Assembly: GCA_035079385.1 (NCBI GenBank)
Contig: JAVHKY010000034.1
Location: 2,480,001 to 2,544,000, forward strand
Length of the DNA: 64,000 nucleotides
Direction: 5' to 3'
Source: Aspidiotus rigidus
Lineage: Eukaryota > Arthropoda > Insecta > Hemiptera > Diaspididae
Each line of letters opens with the position of its first letter. The stretch's first letter is position 1. The notes beneath the pieces are model-generated. The model was not told where the DNA came from. It saw only the letters and a list, made by a program, of their open reading frames with translations, and did not search any database. A program made the position numbers and the translations under genes. Shown piece after piece: positions 1 through 11,198 of the stretch.

Positions 1-2309
1 CCGTTCATTTTTATTCTTATGCCATAAAATATGTTTTTAGCATTATGTAATCAAATAATATCAATATCCCACGTACTTTCGCTTCAAAAAACGTAATTTT
101 TCAATTTGTACTAGCATTGAGGGAAGGAATACTTATCATGCCAATATTTTTGATATTTTTTCTCATTCGTTTCGTTTTGTTTGTTTGTTTTTTTTTTCTG
201 AAGAGGGAAAGGACGAGGAGAAAAATGTTTGGTCTCCATGATGGAAAGATAATGTTCTCTTTTGTATTTACTACCCATATGATTATTTTTGTATTACGTT
301 TTCATCATGCATAATTGAAATATTCTTGAACTTTACCCCAATATTTTTCACGTACCTAACGGAAGAATAACTTCAAGTTTACCATAAAAAAATTAATAAG
401 AAACCGTGTTTTAGTTACAAGTACGATTTTTGAATTTTTATCCATTTTCTGTGAATAATGAGTGAATTTTCTTGATCGTGGTCTTTGAAATAATGTACCT
501 ACATCAATTCCACTTTGTACAGCAGAACCCTGAACTTTTGTATATTATGCCTGTATTAGGATAATCTTACACGTGATTTCATCCACATGTTGAAACTACT
601 TGTCGAGACGAGATTAGTACACATCATGTCTTGGCCTAATACACCTGGCTTAGTACACGTGAACACCTGGTTATCTGTAGAACCACATTCGGCCCGCTGT
701 TCCTGGTCAATTTTTCAATTCTATGGAGACTTGTTCTTTGAAAAAAATATTTTCAGTGGAGGCAATTTCCCGAACTTTGTGTTTTTCAAAATTTTGCTCT
801 TATACCAGTGTCGGTCAATTTCAAAGGAATATTATTTTCATTTTAAAATTTTCAATTTCTTTGTTGTTTTGGGGAATTTTCAGAATATTTCTGAATTTTG
901 AAATTGTACATAGAAGCGAGTGAAAAGAGAGAGCGGCAGGTGAATACAGAAGTCAGTTTAGCGGTGAATGTGGAAACGGAGTCAAAGGATGAGGTATTAC
1001 ACCAAATAAATACTTCACATCCTGGTTTGAGCGCCGAAGTGCTCTGTTGTGTCAATTTCAAGACGATTTGTGGTTCTCCGGTATATCAAGTTCAAATCGA
1101 CGTTGATCTAGAGTCAATGTACAGTCGAACCTCTTTAAAGTGCTTTGTATATTTGGTGACTTTACTGAATCTTAATGATCAGTTCTGTACTGGTCGAATC
1201 GACGCAATGTCAACATCCATTTTCAACGACGTTAGATATCAAAATCAATTGTCAACTCATTTTGGGTCTCGATTCTGGCAAAAATTTCGACGTCGATCGC
1301 AAGTCTCTTGCTGATGAGGGACTAAGAACCGAGGTCGATTTTTAGTCGATATCAATCTATAATGTGAGAGTCGACTCAATTTCGACGTCGACGGTGAGTA
1401 GGAGCGGTTAATTAATTAATATGAATTTATTTAACGACGCCACAGCATCGGCCATTTGACGTCGACAAACATGGGTTTACATAATACTTACATACGTGTA
1501 CACTTTTTCGATCAAATAAAATCTATGATATTTACTGCATGCAAGAATACTAATAGTTTTTCAACCGAAGACCCTTCGTGGTTGATTTCGAGTGAACTTC
1601 CTATTATTTCGGGTCCCTATGCGGTTGACATCGGGCAGTTCTAAATCGACTCCTTTTGAGTCGATTTTTGGTCAAAATAGTGAGACGATTCTCTCGTTGG
1701 GGGATATTGTAGGAATTTGTATGGGTTAGGTTATAGAAATTTCTCTAAGCTAGATATCAAGTTCAAAGAGAACCTTCAGGAGATCGAACAGCAAGATAAA
1801 TATTTTCATCTGTGTGCTGAGGCGTAGTGCAGGCAATACAGATTGCTGAACATTTATCAATATTTCTCTCATACGTCTGAGGCCTCTTTTACAGCAACTT
1901 TCTTTTTCGAGGATAAACTTGCTTTCTTTGAGCCTCGCGTTCTCCTTCCACCGCAAGACTTTACAAAACTATTTCAATTAGTTTCGTACATTTCAGAGAC
2001 CTAATACGTCTGCTCACTTGAACATAAAGAAAACAAAAATAAGATACGCTGTTTTCCATGGGGTCGCAAAGCTTGCGGATTACCCGCTGCCCAACTTTTT
2101 TTTTTTCGTCAAGAATTATAACAATTTTGAAGCGGTTCTCGTCTATAATTTCGGCGAAGAAGTTGAGGCCACCTCTTCCTAACCAGTCAAATGGAGCAGG
2201 AAGCTGTACGGGAAGGGTCACCTCCAATGCGGTTGTTGCTGTTGGTTTGTACCTTTTGTGACGAATAAAATCCAGGCTCACGTTCATTGAGAAGAAGGAT
2301 AAGTCAACT
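1..2309. other. No recognisable gene
   Basis: AT-rich sequence with short open frames only, none showing a motif I recognise. GTCGA/TCGAC-rich words recur between about 1,090 and 1,680, which may be an old diverged repeat. A frame on the minus strand at 1,961-2,287 is open for 108 codons but matches no family I know. Confidence 0.4.
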
Positions 2310-3245
2310 CGCCTAGTATTATGCTATTGACCACTATGTCTGCTAAATGATCTGCCAAGTTCTTAGAGAGAATAAATGTCACTAAATTTGATAATCATCC
2401 GAAAGAAAAGGAGATAATCTCCAGCTGTTGGGACGGTTTTTAAACTGAATGCTGTTGCTGGGATGAGCAATGAAGTCACGTTAGTTTTGCGCAGCTGATG
2501 TGAGCCTCGACGTAAGAAATGCAATAAATTTGATTTATTATGAGAGTATATTCGAGGCTCTACGGGATAAAAAAGTGTCTGAATTCGTGGTCAAGATTTT
2601 CAATAGCTATCATAGCCATTAAGAAATTCAATCAGAGATGTCTGCTGGTTCAGTAAAGCATCCACTTACGTTAAGTGTGCCACAGGAATCAGTTTTGGAC
2701 TGCTGTTGTGGTGTACTGCATTTAATAAATATTTTGGATGAAGTTGCTACCACATAATGAACTCAACTGTTAGGTGGGTAACACCTTGGTGGTGTGCATC
2801 GCCGAAACAACTGCATAGGTGCAGAGCAGGGTCAATCAGGCTCCAGAGGCAGTGACTTCTTGGATTGAATCGCTCAGACTTAGATTTGCAGAGGATAACC
2901 TGTCAGAAGTTCAGTTCTCGCACCTTCCACCTATAAGGCATAGGAATAAAGACTTAGACCGAAAAAGAGTATCCAGTTTGATAGAAAGCTGAGCTTCATG
3001 TATCATTTACTGATAGCAGCAGAAAAGGTAGTCAAGATGGTAGCTAGCTTTAGATCTGATATCAAATTTAAGTGAACCGGGGGAAGCCGAAGGATGATAA
3101 GCGCCACCTCATTCGTCCTCGTATATGGCGCTTCAGAACGGGTCAACTCCATAAAGATAACGTTTGGATCCAATAGAGAATTGCGCTAAGGTTTGTTTGT
3201 GCCTGTATTAATGCGTTTATCGTTAATTAAAATCTCCATGCAGAG
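2310..3245 (+). pseudogene. Decayed R1-clade LINE reverse transcriptase remnant
   Basis: Read in shifting frames, the plus strand gives successive blocks of an R1-type non-LTR reverse transcriptase. PLCLLNDL at about 2,330 matches the YRPLCLLD finger block. SLDVRNAINL at about 2,505 matches LDVRNAFNSA. VPQESVLDCC at about 2,680 is the QGSVLGPLLW block with G changed to E and D. A degraded ADD region at about 2,790 is followed by VNQAPEAVTSWIESLRLRF, and FDRKLSFMYHLLIAAEKVVK at about 2,975 is the YLGV.ID..L.F..H block. Frameshifts and stops are frequent and the catalytic ADD is lost, so it is long dead. The clade call rests on block order and wording only; no endonuclease, gag or rDNA target was seen. 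Confidence 0.6.
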
Positions 3246-3599
3246 GAGAGAAAATGTCAACTGTTAGTGACTTCACCCAAAAGGGAGATGATTTCAAAAA
3301 TCTTGACTCAGAACAAAGAGAGGGGGAGTTATCTGAATTATTCGAGTGATTCGGAAAATCTTGAGTCACCGGGTACCCAATAATAGAGAGAGGACTTCAA
3401 AAATCTCGTCTCAAGAGCTGGACGTGAAAAATATTTTGGTATTAGACTTTTTATATGTGAGGTAATTTTTCACCATTTTCCTGGGACTGCAAGATATAGA
3501 GAAAGTAATAGTGTAAGAATGAAACTCAGAAGTTCTGAGCTTGAAGTCCCGGGAGTAATATGTCTGTTGAAAATTTCTAAATACTCAACGTTACTACAG

Positions 3600-3740
3600 G
3601 GGAGAAAGTAAACTGCACACACTGTTCGAGTAAACTGCACACAGGTGTAAACTGCACACAGCGATCAGAGATGAGTAAATTGCACACAGCTGTAAATTGC
3701 ACATTGCAATTAGACGTGAGTAAATTGCACACATGTGAAA
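3600..3740 (+). repeat. Left subterminal repeats of the MULE
   Basis: At least five spaced copies of GTAAACTGCACACA or GTAAATTGCACACA lie in this stretch, all in the same orientation. They are probably transposase-binding repeats; that role is inferred from their position at the element end. Confidence 0.75.
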
Positions 3741-4309
3741 TATTGTGTATTAATTGAAAAATATTCAGCATTCTATGCTTAAAGCACTACAGAGGTCATC
3801 AGAACGAAGGTACAAATATTTACACAAACTATTGAAGAAAAAGAAAACGTTCCTGAGCTTGTAGTAGCAAATATTGTAAGGAGTTACAAAATCGAAAAAA
3901 AAAATAAAACTACTCGTAAAAAAAGAAGAGTCTTTTAATAGAGTCACGAGATTGATATGAGAACAATTGCTGCGATATAATGTTACTCTAGACAAATGTA
4001 ATATCCTGCTTGTTTAATGAAATGAGGCCTACTGATTTCACTATCTTCATACTATCGGATAAGGTTTTCTATACATGACGTTTAGTTGCATTGTACACAT
4101 TTTGAACTTTTTTAGGAGTATGGAGACTTTGAATAGTAACGTAAGTGTCAGTCTAAAATTCAATAAGTCTATCGGTGAATTAAAATATGCCCAGATGAGC
4201 CTTGTACAGCGAGTCGTTGAATCTACTGTGAAACGATTCACAAGCATTTGTAGTATGCTCAAGACTCGCTGTACAACAAGCCCAAAGAGAATATGGATAG
4301 GGGGCAACA

Positions 4310-4770
4310 TTCTGCACTAATTTTGCAATATATATTCCAAAAACTTCACTAATTTCTCACAATTGGGTCTGATTGGAATTAAATGAAAAAGAAATGCGTC
4401 ATTCACTTTATCTGGGTCGAGAAATGTCAGGCCAAAGACATACCGTAACTACTTCCCTCCGTGTGATATGATAACGGCTCCCTTACTGGACTTTGTTTTT
4501 CTGTACGTCATTTGTAAACCCAAGTCGTGGATTCAGCGGTACCATGCCTGCCGTAGGTGAAATCTGCATCCAACTAATGTCAAATTAGGCCACTTGGACA
4601 AGAGTGAGGCGTGTATTGCAGTTTTGAAGTTGACAATAACATTTCTTGGAGCAAGGGGGCAAATTTCTAAGAGTTTTTCAAGAAAATCTTCATAAGTCGG
4701 GATACTTTTGTTTGGCAACAGTGCGTGACACAACTGTACATGTAGTGTAAAGAGCTGCTCAAACCTTTTA
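4310..4770 (-). pseudogene. Broken MULE transposase (DDE domain fragment)
   Basis: Minus-strand reading from about 4,770 gives EQLFTLHVQLCHALLPNKS, then PTYEDFLEKLLEI, then NVIVNFKTAIHASL, then GCRFHLRQAWYR. The last phrase is the C.FH..QA.W signature of MULE transposases. The block VIVNFK stands where the family has VVDFE: the catalytic Asp is Asn and the following acidic residue is Lys, so it cannot be active. A stop follows WYR at 4,533. Beyond it the frame still shows FGLTFLDPDKVNDAF, a downstream MULE motif, so the stop is a decay mutation rather than a true end. N-terminal zinc-finger sequence was not found. Confidence 0.75.
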
Positions 4771-4835
4771 AGTAAGGAATTTACTAGTTAACGAATGATG
4801 AATCACTTATTTTCACAACTCGGCTCGCACCTACT

Positions 4836-4966
4836 TCTTACGTGTGCAGTTTACCTGTGTGTGCATTTTACTCATCCGATTTCTTTGTGTGCAATTTACA
4901 TGTGTGTGCATTTTACTCAAAAAAAAATTCTTTTTTTTTTAAATTGTGTGCAGTTTACATGCGCCC
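4836..4966 (-). repeat. Right subterminal repeats of the MULE
   Basis: Four copies of TGTGTGCAGTTTAC-type words (reverse complement of the left-end repeat, with variants reading into CATTTTACT) lie at about 4,842, 4,870, 4,905 and 4,945. They end 6 bp before the terminal GGGC, mirroring the left end. Confidence 0.75.
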
Positions 4967-4974
4967 TACTACAG

Positions 4975-7101
4975 AGATTGAACACTAGTAATAGAATACG
5001 CATGTAAATTAGAGACGATTTCACGTACCTAATTATATTTGACATTGCTATTGTCAGCGCGCTGAAAAATGCGCAAATCTTTAGGGTACCCACCAACCTA
5101 GCCAGTTTTGATATTTGAGACACCTTACATAATATAAATGGCTCAATTACGTTTTACGTACATAGATTAGAAAAGGGAGTAGACTATTATTTTAATAAGG
5201 GTTGTTCTGCAAGCGATATACACAAGGGATACCATGGGAGACGGGGAAAAAGAGAGAAGCCAATGGGAGGTGGGCTCGCCGAACAGTTAAAACAAAGATA
5301 AGTCGAAGTTATACGTTCACGCTCTATACACTCGTATACTCATTTCATCAATCATATCGGCGACACGTGGAAAGGGCGCCTTCTTTCTCGTTTGCAATAT
5401 CGTGTTTAAAATATGTTGTACCAAGGAGGCCTCGTTCTCTTCTTTCTCACCCTTCGCACTCTCGCGAGCGAAGACTAATGTATCATCGTCTATACGCTGT
5501 TGTTGCAGGAAACAGTTACAAGGACGTTTTTGTAAATAATAAACTGTTTATTCTTCGTTGTAGACTAAATGCGGTCACTCGGAAGAATTATATAGAAGAC
5601 GGAAGACCAATTAGAAAGGTACTGTAAGAGCATGACGACGCAGACATTTACGAAATTTACGATTATCCGACGCGAAAGGAAGGAGAAAGAAAAATTTGAA
5701 CTTCATTGTGCTCGATTACTGTTGGTACGAACTTTGAGTGCACTCATCTAGACTAAAGTTTTACTTAATTCTGTACTCTTACGTGACCCTGAGGTTCTAT
5801 AAAATTCATTTTTTCATTCTCACTCGCTCGGTTATTAATATCTTGAGCAGCGGATCGTGACTCGTGACGAATACTACTTTATCAATGTCAAGCTAGTTTA
5901 TTATTTAATTTGTAATACTAATAAATTTTAGTGAATAAAAAAACAAGAGAAAGATAATTTTCCCTTCTTATCAATTTACATGTGCAGTGAAGTGGAAGTC
6001 GTAAGTTCCCTCCAATAGGTATACGACTCGAAGAATTTCTCGAGATTCATTAAATGTCCGCGCACGTTTATAAAACCTTCGTAAAGTTGAGTGCGTGCAA
6101 CAGAGAGAGAGAAAAAAGTCGAGATTTTAAAAATAAAATTTGCAAAATTAGCTTTAAAACCAAAAATTCTTGCTCGAAAACCTAAGATAGAAATAATATG
6201 CAGGAAAAGGACGGAATATGTATGCAAGAGTAAAGTGGAGGACAGAAAATGAAAAAAATAAATGAAACTGAAAAGTAGAGTAACTTCCTAATGGTATTCT
6301 TCTCGGGGTTGCGCTACATAAGTATTATACTGTATAAAAAGAGATAAAGAAACGCACTTCGCTGCGACGTTCATTTTCCAAACCATTAGTCATTTTCAAG
6401 AGCGGCACTTTTGACGTTAATTTCGTTTCTTGTCTTTCGCCTCTGCCTCGCTGCTATCTAATAGTAAATATAACGTGCCTTCTCCTTTTCCATCTCTAAT
6501 TATAAAGGAGATGACGCACCCCAACCCCTAAAAATCCAACGTAGACAGACTGCACCATCTTGCGCTCTTTCCACGGTTTTTTTGAGCAACAATTAACGTG
6601 TAATTACTCGAGAGAGGATAAAATTACATACCAGATTTCGCTCGCGAACAAAAACGAAATGATATAGGTAGATTTTGTTAAATTTTTGGAATTTTTGTTG
6701 AAAATGAATAGTGTACATAAAGAAGGCGTATGAACCAGTATAAATACCGTGATTTATGTGGATTTAAATCAGTGGTTCCCAATCTCGCGCACAAGTTGAC
6801 GACGCTTATTGTTATATCAAAATAAGTAATATTTTTGTCGCTGTCAATGCAACGATAATGCGTTCGAGATGGCATTTTCAGTACATCGACTCCAATTCAT
6901 CTTATCGATTTTTCGGTTAGGTTACGTCATCGAAGTTATTCTACGCCTTTGAGAAATGGTTTTATTTATTGTCTCTGTGTTCATGTGTGTAGATTACCCT
7001 ACCGAATTTTATACAATACTTTGTTTAAGCTAAATCCTGTCTGATCTAACGCTTCGACCGAAGATTGAATCGATGATACTTAGCATTCATAAAAAACCGT
7101 G
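4975..7101. other. No recognisable gene
   Basis: No motif-bearing frame. A plus-strand frame at 5,202-5,627 stays open for 141 codons but has no methionine at its start and no recognisable domain. A TATAAAAAG word lies near 6,336, with no convincing first exon behind it. Confidence 0.4.
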
Positions 7102-7230
7102 ACACAGAAGCTAATGTGTCTCTTCCAGAGTCAGGTGCTGTAGCTTTTTATATTCGTGCTTCATCTCAGGGGCTAACTAGCTCGCGGACTCATCCGCTCT
7201 GAGCTAGTTCGCTTTTCCCTGCTTCTGTGT
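7102..7230. repeat. Nested inverted repeat (possible hairpin)
   Basis: The outer arms ACACAGAAGC (7,102-7,111) and GCTTCTGTGT (7,221-7,230) are perfect inverses. Inside them AACTAGCTC (7,175-7,183) pairs with GAGCTAGTT (7,201-7,209), and inside that GCGG pairs with CCGC. Three nested stems around one centre suggest a folded RNA or a small foldback repeat. Nothing shows transcription. Confidence 0.4.
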
Positions 7231-8658
7231 TAGACTTCGATATAATTATTACATCGACGTATAGATTATATCGTTAGATCGATTTCTTCATTAGTCATCC
7301 TAAATCGATTGTATTGATCATATCGACTCTCGGTTATGATGACCTCATAGTACGTTCCCTTCACCGGTATTTTTTACCTCAGTATACCTAGTACAGGCCT
7401 AGAAAGCTAGTATAGGTCTACCAGCAACCCACTTTAAATTTAGTAAAACCGTATGTGAAATAACAACGATTTACCGAACGAATTTTGGTCGTGTGAGTGT
7501 GTGTACGTGTCCGCTCGTGATACCGAACCTAACGTATTCGCCGCTGTATCAAATAGAAAAATTCCGTCTCGTCTCAATCCTAAAACGTTACACCGATTTT
7601 ACGCGTATCCTGGTATTTACTCCTAGTTAATGTCCGGTTTTTCCCAATTTTTGTCCTTACTATTCCGTACCTTCTCCTTCTACGTTGATTAAGCGGCGAA
7701 GACGATCGGGTGCGGGGAAAAGAAAGGAACTCCTCGAGTTCATCGCGGGCTTTGCTCAACAATGGCTCGAGAGTGCGCTTTTTGGAAGTTTCGCGAACGG
7801 TCGCGTACGGAATGCCGTGAAAATGAATGTATAAATTCGTAAGTTATAATTATTTCAAAGTTCCGACGGCGGGAAATATTTTCAAACTGCTTTCGATTAA
7901 GCCTTCTTGGAAAGTTTCGTCAAAAGCTGTATGTCGATTCGTGATCGGCATGCAGGATAAACAGATTCGAGTGGCACGAGTCAAAACCTTGAACTTTGTG
8001 GGTCCCGCCTTACGAGTTCCCGCCCTCTCAGTTTTTTCGTGGTTGTTTTTACCTGAGAGGTGATTTGAGTGTTCGATTATGGACGGAGCATATCGAATGC
8101 CAGACAATGAGCTTTACCAACGTTTCGATGAAAAGTAGCATTGTGAAAAATGAAGAAATCTGATTCGACGATGGCAGTATCATCATACTTAATCAAGTTT
8201 GCTATCTAATATCATTTTAATTAATAGAGACGAATTCAATTCTACACACCTAGCAGGACTCATATTTACCCTGTCTAGTTTGTTGTTAGATTCAAGTTTC
8301 GATATTAAAATGTGTATTGTAAAATGAACTTTTGTCGGGTTCGCTCCTTTTCTCCGAATAGCTTAGTTCCGAAGTTAGACGTTGATAGCAATCAAGACTC
8401 TAAATTTGAAATGAACAACGAAGAAGATTTTTCATACGTCGAATAACCTCCCTTTCTACTCTACGATGATTTTCCTTTCGGCCTATTTTCTAAATTCCTA
8501 TTTTCAGCTTACCTCAGCTACCTTCTGATTGAATTTTATTTCAATCCTCGTGTACTCTTTTATTTTAGCTTCGACCATCCGGCTTTCGTAGGTCTCTGCT
8601 CCGGATGAATAGCGATGTAACAGACCCCTTCCTTTGAGTCTGGTAAGATTGTAGAGGT
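7231..8658. other. No recognisable gene
   Basis: Frames open at 7,580-7,762 and 7,827-8,107 on both strands look like chance overlaps and contain no motif. The stretch ends at the left junction of PLE-A copy 1. Confidence 0.4.
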
Positions 8659-8684
8659 ATATTTGGTTTCTTCGTCGGTGTTTA

Positions 8685-11017
8685 GTGTTGCATTTGAGAC
8701 CTAAGTTCGTTAAATTCCGGTTTTATTCCGATTGTAAGGTTACGACTAAGAAACTGGAAAATTATATGAGGGAGAAGTGGATCAGAACAGAGTTGCGAAG
8801 ATGGTCTGGTAAATTTAATATTACGACCAGATTAAACCTTATGGTCCATTCGAGACTCTCTGGCATGCTCCCCCCTCCCTTGAGTTTGATTACTTTATGA
8901 GGGACGTCAATGAAAAGTGTCGGAAATTTGAGGCGAAGTTGAAGGAGAGGAAATATAAGAAGCTGTCCTCCCTAATGACGGGTGTTGAGGATGTGGTTGA
9001 GGAGGGGGTGAGTGATGGTGTTATCGTTCATAAATTCCACCCCCCCCCCTCATAAATAATAGTCAGGTAGTGTTCAATAGTGACGAAACATCCCTCCTTG
9101 AGAAAGGTTTGAAGTTCAGTATGCCTCCCCTCAAGAATGATGAAACCTTGGCGAATGTTGTTGCGGATCTTGCGGTTAAGATTGGTCCTGGTTTTAATAC
9201 CGAGAAAGTCTGTGCCGAATTAGTCCGTAATAACCCCCTCCCCCGCATGAGTAATAATTTGGGAGGAGTGATTCAGGGTTTAAGGAGGAAGATGAAAGAG
9301 GCAGATTTGATCGTCACGAAGGCTGACAAGGGCAACGCTGTTGTAGTGATGGAGAGATCGGCCTATTCTTCTAAGGTCCATGAAGTCCTACAGCAGTGTG
9401 GTGCTAAAGAGAGTGAGGATTTCAGCTTTCCCAAGCACGTCAAAGAAGTTCGGAGTGTCATCAACAGGAGTGAGGCTGTTATCAAAACTCCTGCTTTGAA
9501 AAAAGCCCTCCTTGTTCCTAACCCCACACCCCCCCCCCCCTCCTGTACGGGCTGCCTAAAGTGCATACGAACAATACCCCGATGCGACCCGTTGTTTCGT
9601 TCGTCTCCTCTCCCACCTACCTCCTTGCCAAATTCCTTGACCGTTGGTTCAAAAATCGAATTGATTTTGAATCCCCTCATTCGGTCTTGAATTCGGCCTC
9701 TTTAACTGACGTCCTCAAGGATGTAAATCTTCCCCCGGGAACGACCACCTGCTCGTTTGATGTTGTTGGTTCGTTCCCGAATATTCCTAAGGCTGCTACT
9801 ATCCAGCGTATGGGTGAGCTACTTGTCAAAGCCAACATTCCTCATAATGAGCTTCACGAATTCTTCGACCTTCTAAATACTTGCTGGTCCCCCAACTACT
9901 GTAAATTTGAAGGGAAATTTTTCGAGTTCCCTGATGAAGTAGGGATCCCTATTGGATCACCTTTAGGCTCTCTTATCTCCGAGGTTTTCATGTCTAAGTT
10001 TGAACTTGACCTTTTACCTCTAACCAGGTGTTACTCAATCATATTCACTATTGGCACAGGTACGTTGATGACGTTCTATATACCTGGACTGGTCACCCAG
10101 ATCTCCTTGGTGAGTTTCTGAGGTATCTCAATTCCTGGTACCCTTCCATCAAATTTACGTTGGAAATAGTGGTATTTTCCATTAACTTTTCGGATTTATC
10201 GATCTCTATAATAGACGGTATCCATAAGTTTGGAATTTACAGGAAAGATACTACGACCGATGTTTTAGTCCACGGTGGTTCGTTCGGTCCTGTTGCTCAC
10301 AAGATGGCTGCTTTTCATAGCCTAGTTCACAGACTGACTCGTATTCCTTTGAGTCAGTTTGCCTTCAAGAAAGAGTTAATCACAATAAAACACCTGGCCA
10401 GAGTGAATGGGGTCAATGTCGATGTTGACGTGATGGTTCGGAGGAAAGTTACGAGGAGCCTTCTGGATTCCACCACCTCCCTCCCCCGAGACACGATCCG
10501 TGATCGCCGTTTGCGTTGGATCAGCCTCCCTTTCCTGGGGAAGTTCTCCCTGCAATTGGGTCGGGCCCTTCGCCCGCTTGGCTTCAGACCCGCGTTTTAC
10601 AACCCTACCACAGTCAAGAGGTTGTTTGTGAGACTGAAGGACCCCATACCTGTCGATGAGAAGAGTGGTGTGTATAAGTTGGAGTGTGAGGATTGTGGAG
10701 GTTTTTATATTGGTGAGACCAGCCGCCAAATGAAAGTTAGAGTAGCTGAGCACCTGAAGTCTTGGAAGGAGGGACACTTAGGGGAGTCAGCTTTCGCCGA
10801 TCACTTAATAAACAGTGGCCACAGCTTCCGCGAGGAATCGGAAAAGCTCCTCCATAAGGAGAATTCCTACCGTAAGCGTATCGCCCTCGAGAATATAGAG
10901 ATAATTCGTCATCTCAACACTGACGGTATCACTGTACTCAATTCGTACATTCCGGAAGATGGCCTGATAGAACTGGTTTATGACTCATACCGTGATTTCT
11001 CGTTTGGACGATCTTAA
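8685..11017 (+). pseudogene. PLE-A copy 1 RT/GIY-YIG polyprotein, frameshifted
   Basis: The coding sequence is split over several frames: about 8,685-8,890 (N-terminal LRPKFVKFRF...), 8,897-9,052 (MRDVNEKCRKFEAK...), 9,070-9,540 (...TKADKGNAVVVMER...), 9,545-10,020 (MRPVVSFVSSPTYLLAK... GIPIGSPLGSLIS) and 10,028-11,017 (HRYVDDVL then the endonuclease). Breaks fall at C-runs near 8,870, 9,045 and 9,530, and at a one-base loss near 10,015. The RT active-site YVDD and the endonuclease SGVYKLEC..C and FYIGETSRQ motifs survive. A functional protein cannot be made without several frame changes. Confidence 0.85.
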
Positions 11018-11061
11018 TACCTCGTTCTTCTCTTTTGTTCGTCAGTTGCTTTCATGTCAGG

Positions 11062-11090
11062 CTTGAAGATGGTTATTTAACCGAAAGCGC
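11062..11090 (+). ncRNA. Hammerhead-like hairpin in PLE-A 3' terminal repeat (copy 1)
   Basis: TTGAAGA is followed by T, a GGTT-ATTT-AACC hairpin and GAAAG. This order (CUGANGA, stem II, GAAA) is that of a hammerhead ribozyme core, and PLE terminal repeats are known to carry such motifs. Here C3 is replaced by U and one extra base precedes stem II, so catalysis is doubtful. The same unit sits at the ends of all other A copies. Confidence 0.4.
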
Positions 11091-11198
11091 TCGTCGTCTT
11101 TTAATTTTCTGCAGTTTGCATGTTTTACTCCACGTCGGAGTATTCGTCTTTCACGTTTTATTATGGATAGCCGTAACTTGAAGGAACGGATTCGTTTA

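Larger units (their letters stand above)
3600..4966 (-). mobile_element. MULE (Mutator-like) DNA transposon, non-autonomous remnant
   Basis: A complete 1,367-bp insertion. It is bounded by identical 8-bp direct repeats TACTACAG at 3,592-3,599 and 4,967-4,974, the expected target-site duplication. The two termini are inverted relative to each other: GGG, a variable spacer of 6 bases, then TAAACTGCACAC. The 14-mer GTAAACTGCACACA and variants recur several times inside each end in opposite orientation. A broken MULE transposase lies on the minus strand inside, and a 14-bp inverted pair sits at about 4,201-4,275. The 8-bp duplication alone would also suit a hAT or P element; the internal transposase motif decides for MULE. 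Confidence 0.8.
8659..11198 (+). mobile_element. Penelope-like retroelement, family A, copy 1
   Basis: Five-prime truncated copy: similarity to the other A copies begins at ATATTTGGTTTC. It runs through an RT and GIY-YIG coding region to a 3' terminal repeat ending GGAACGGATTCGTTT. That repeat duplicates the start of the full-length element, including the first codons of its ORF (ATGGATAGCCGTAACTTG), so the element has direct pseudo-LTRs as is typical for PLEs. No clear target duplication was found because the 5' end is truncated. Confidence 0.85.

Noticed and set aside
5202..5627. 141-codon open frame
   Set aside because: It begins at TTG rather than ATG, has no domain or splice support, and its composition is like the surrounding non-coding DNA.
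6330..6420. TATAAAAAG word with possible downstream start site
   Set aside because: No ATG-led frame with sensible content follows; such words are common in AT-rich DNA.
10376..10777. A 133-codon antisense frame that recurs in PLE-A copies (also near 22,983, 30,670 and 58,714)
   Set aside because: It lies exactly opposite the RT-endonuclease linker and is conserved only because the sense strand is; it has no motif or start context of its own.
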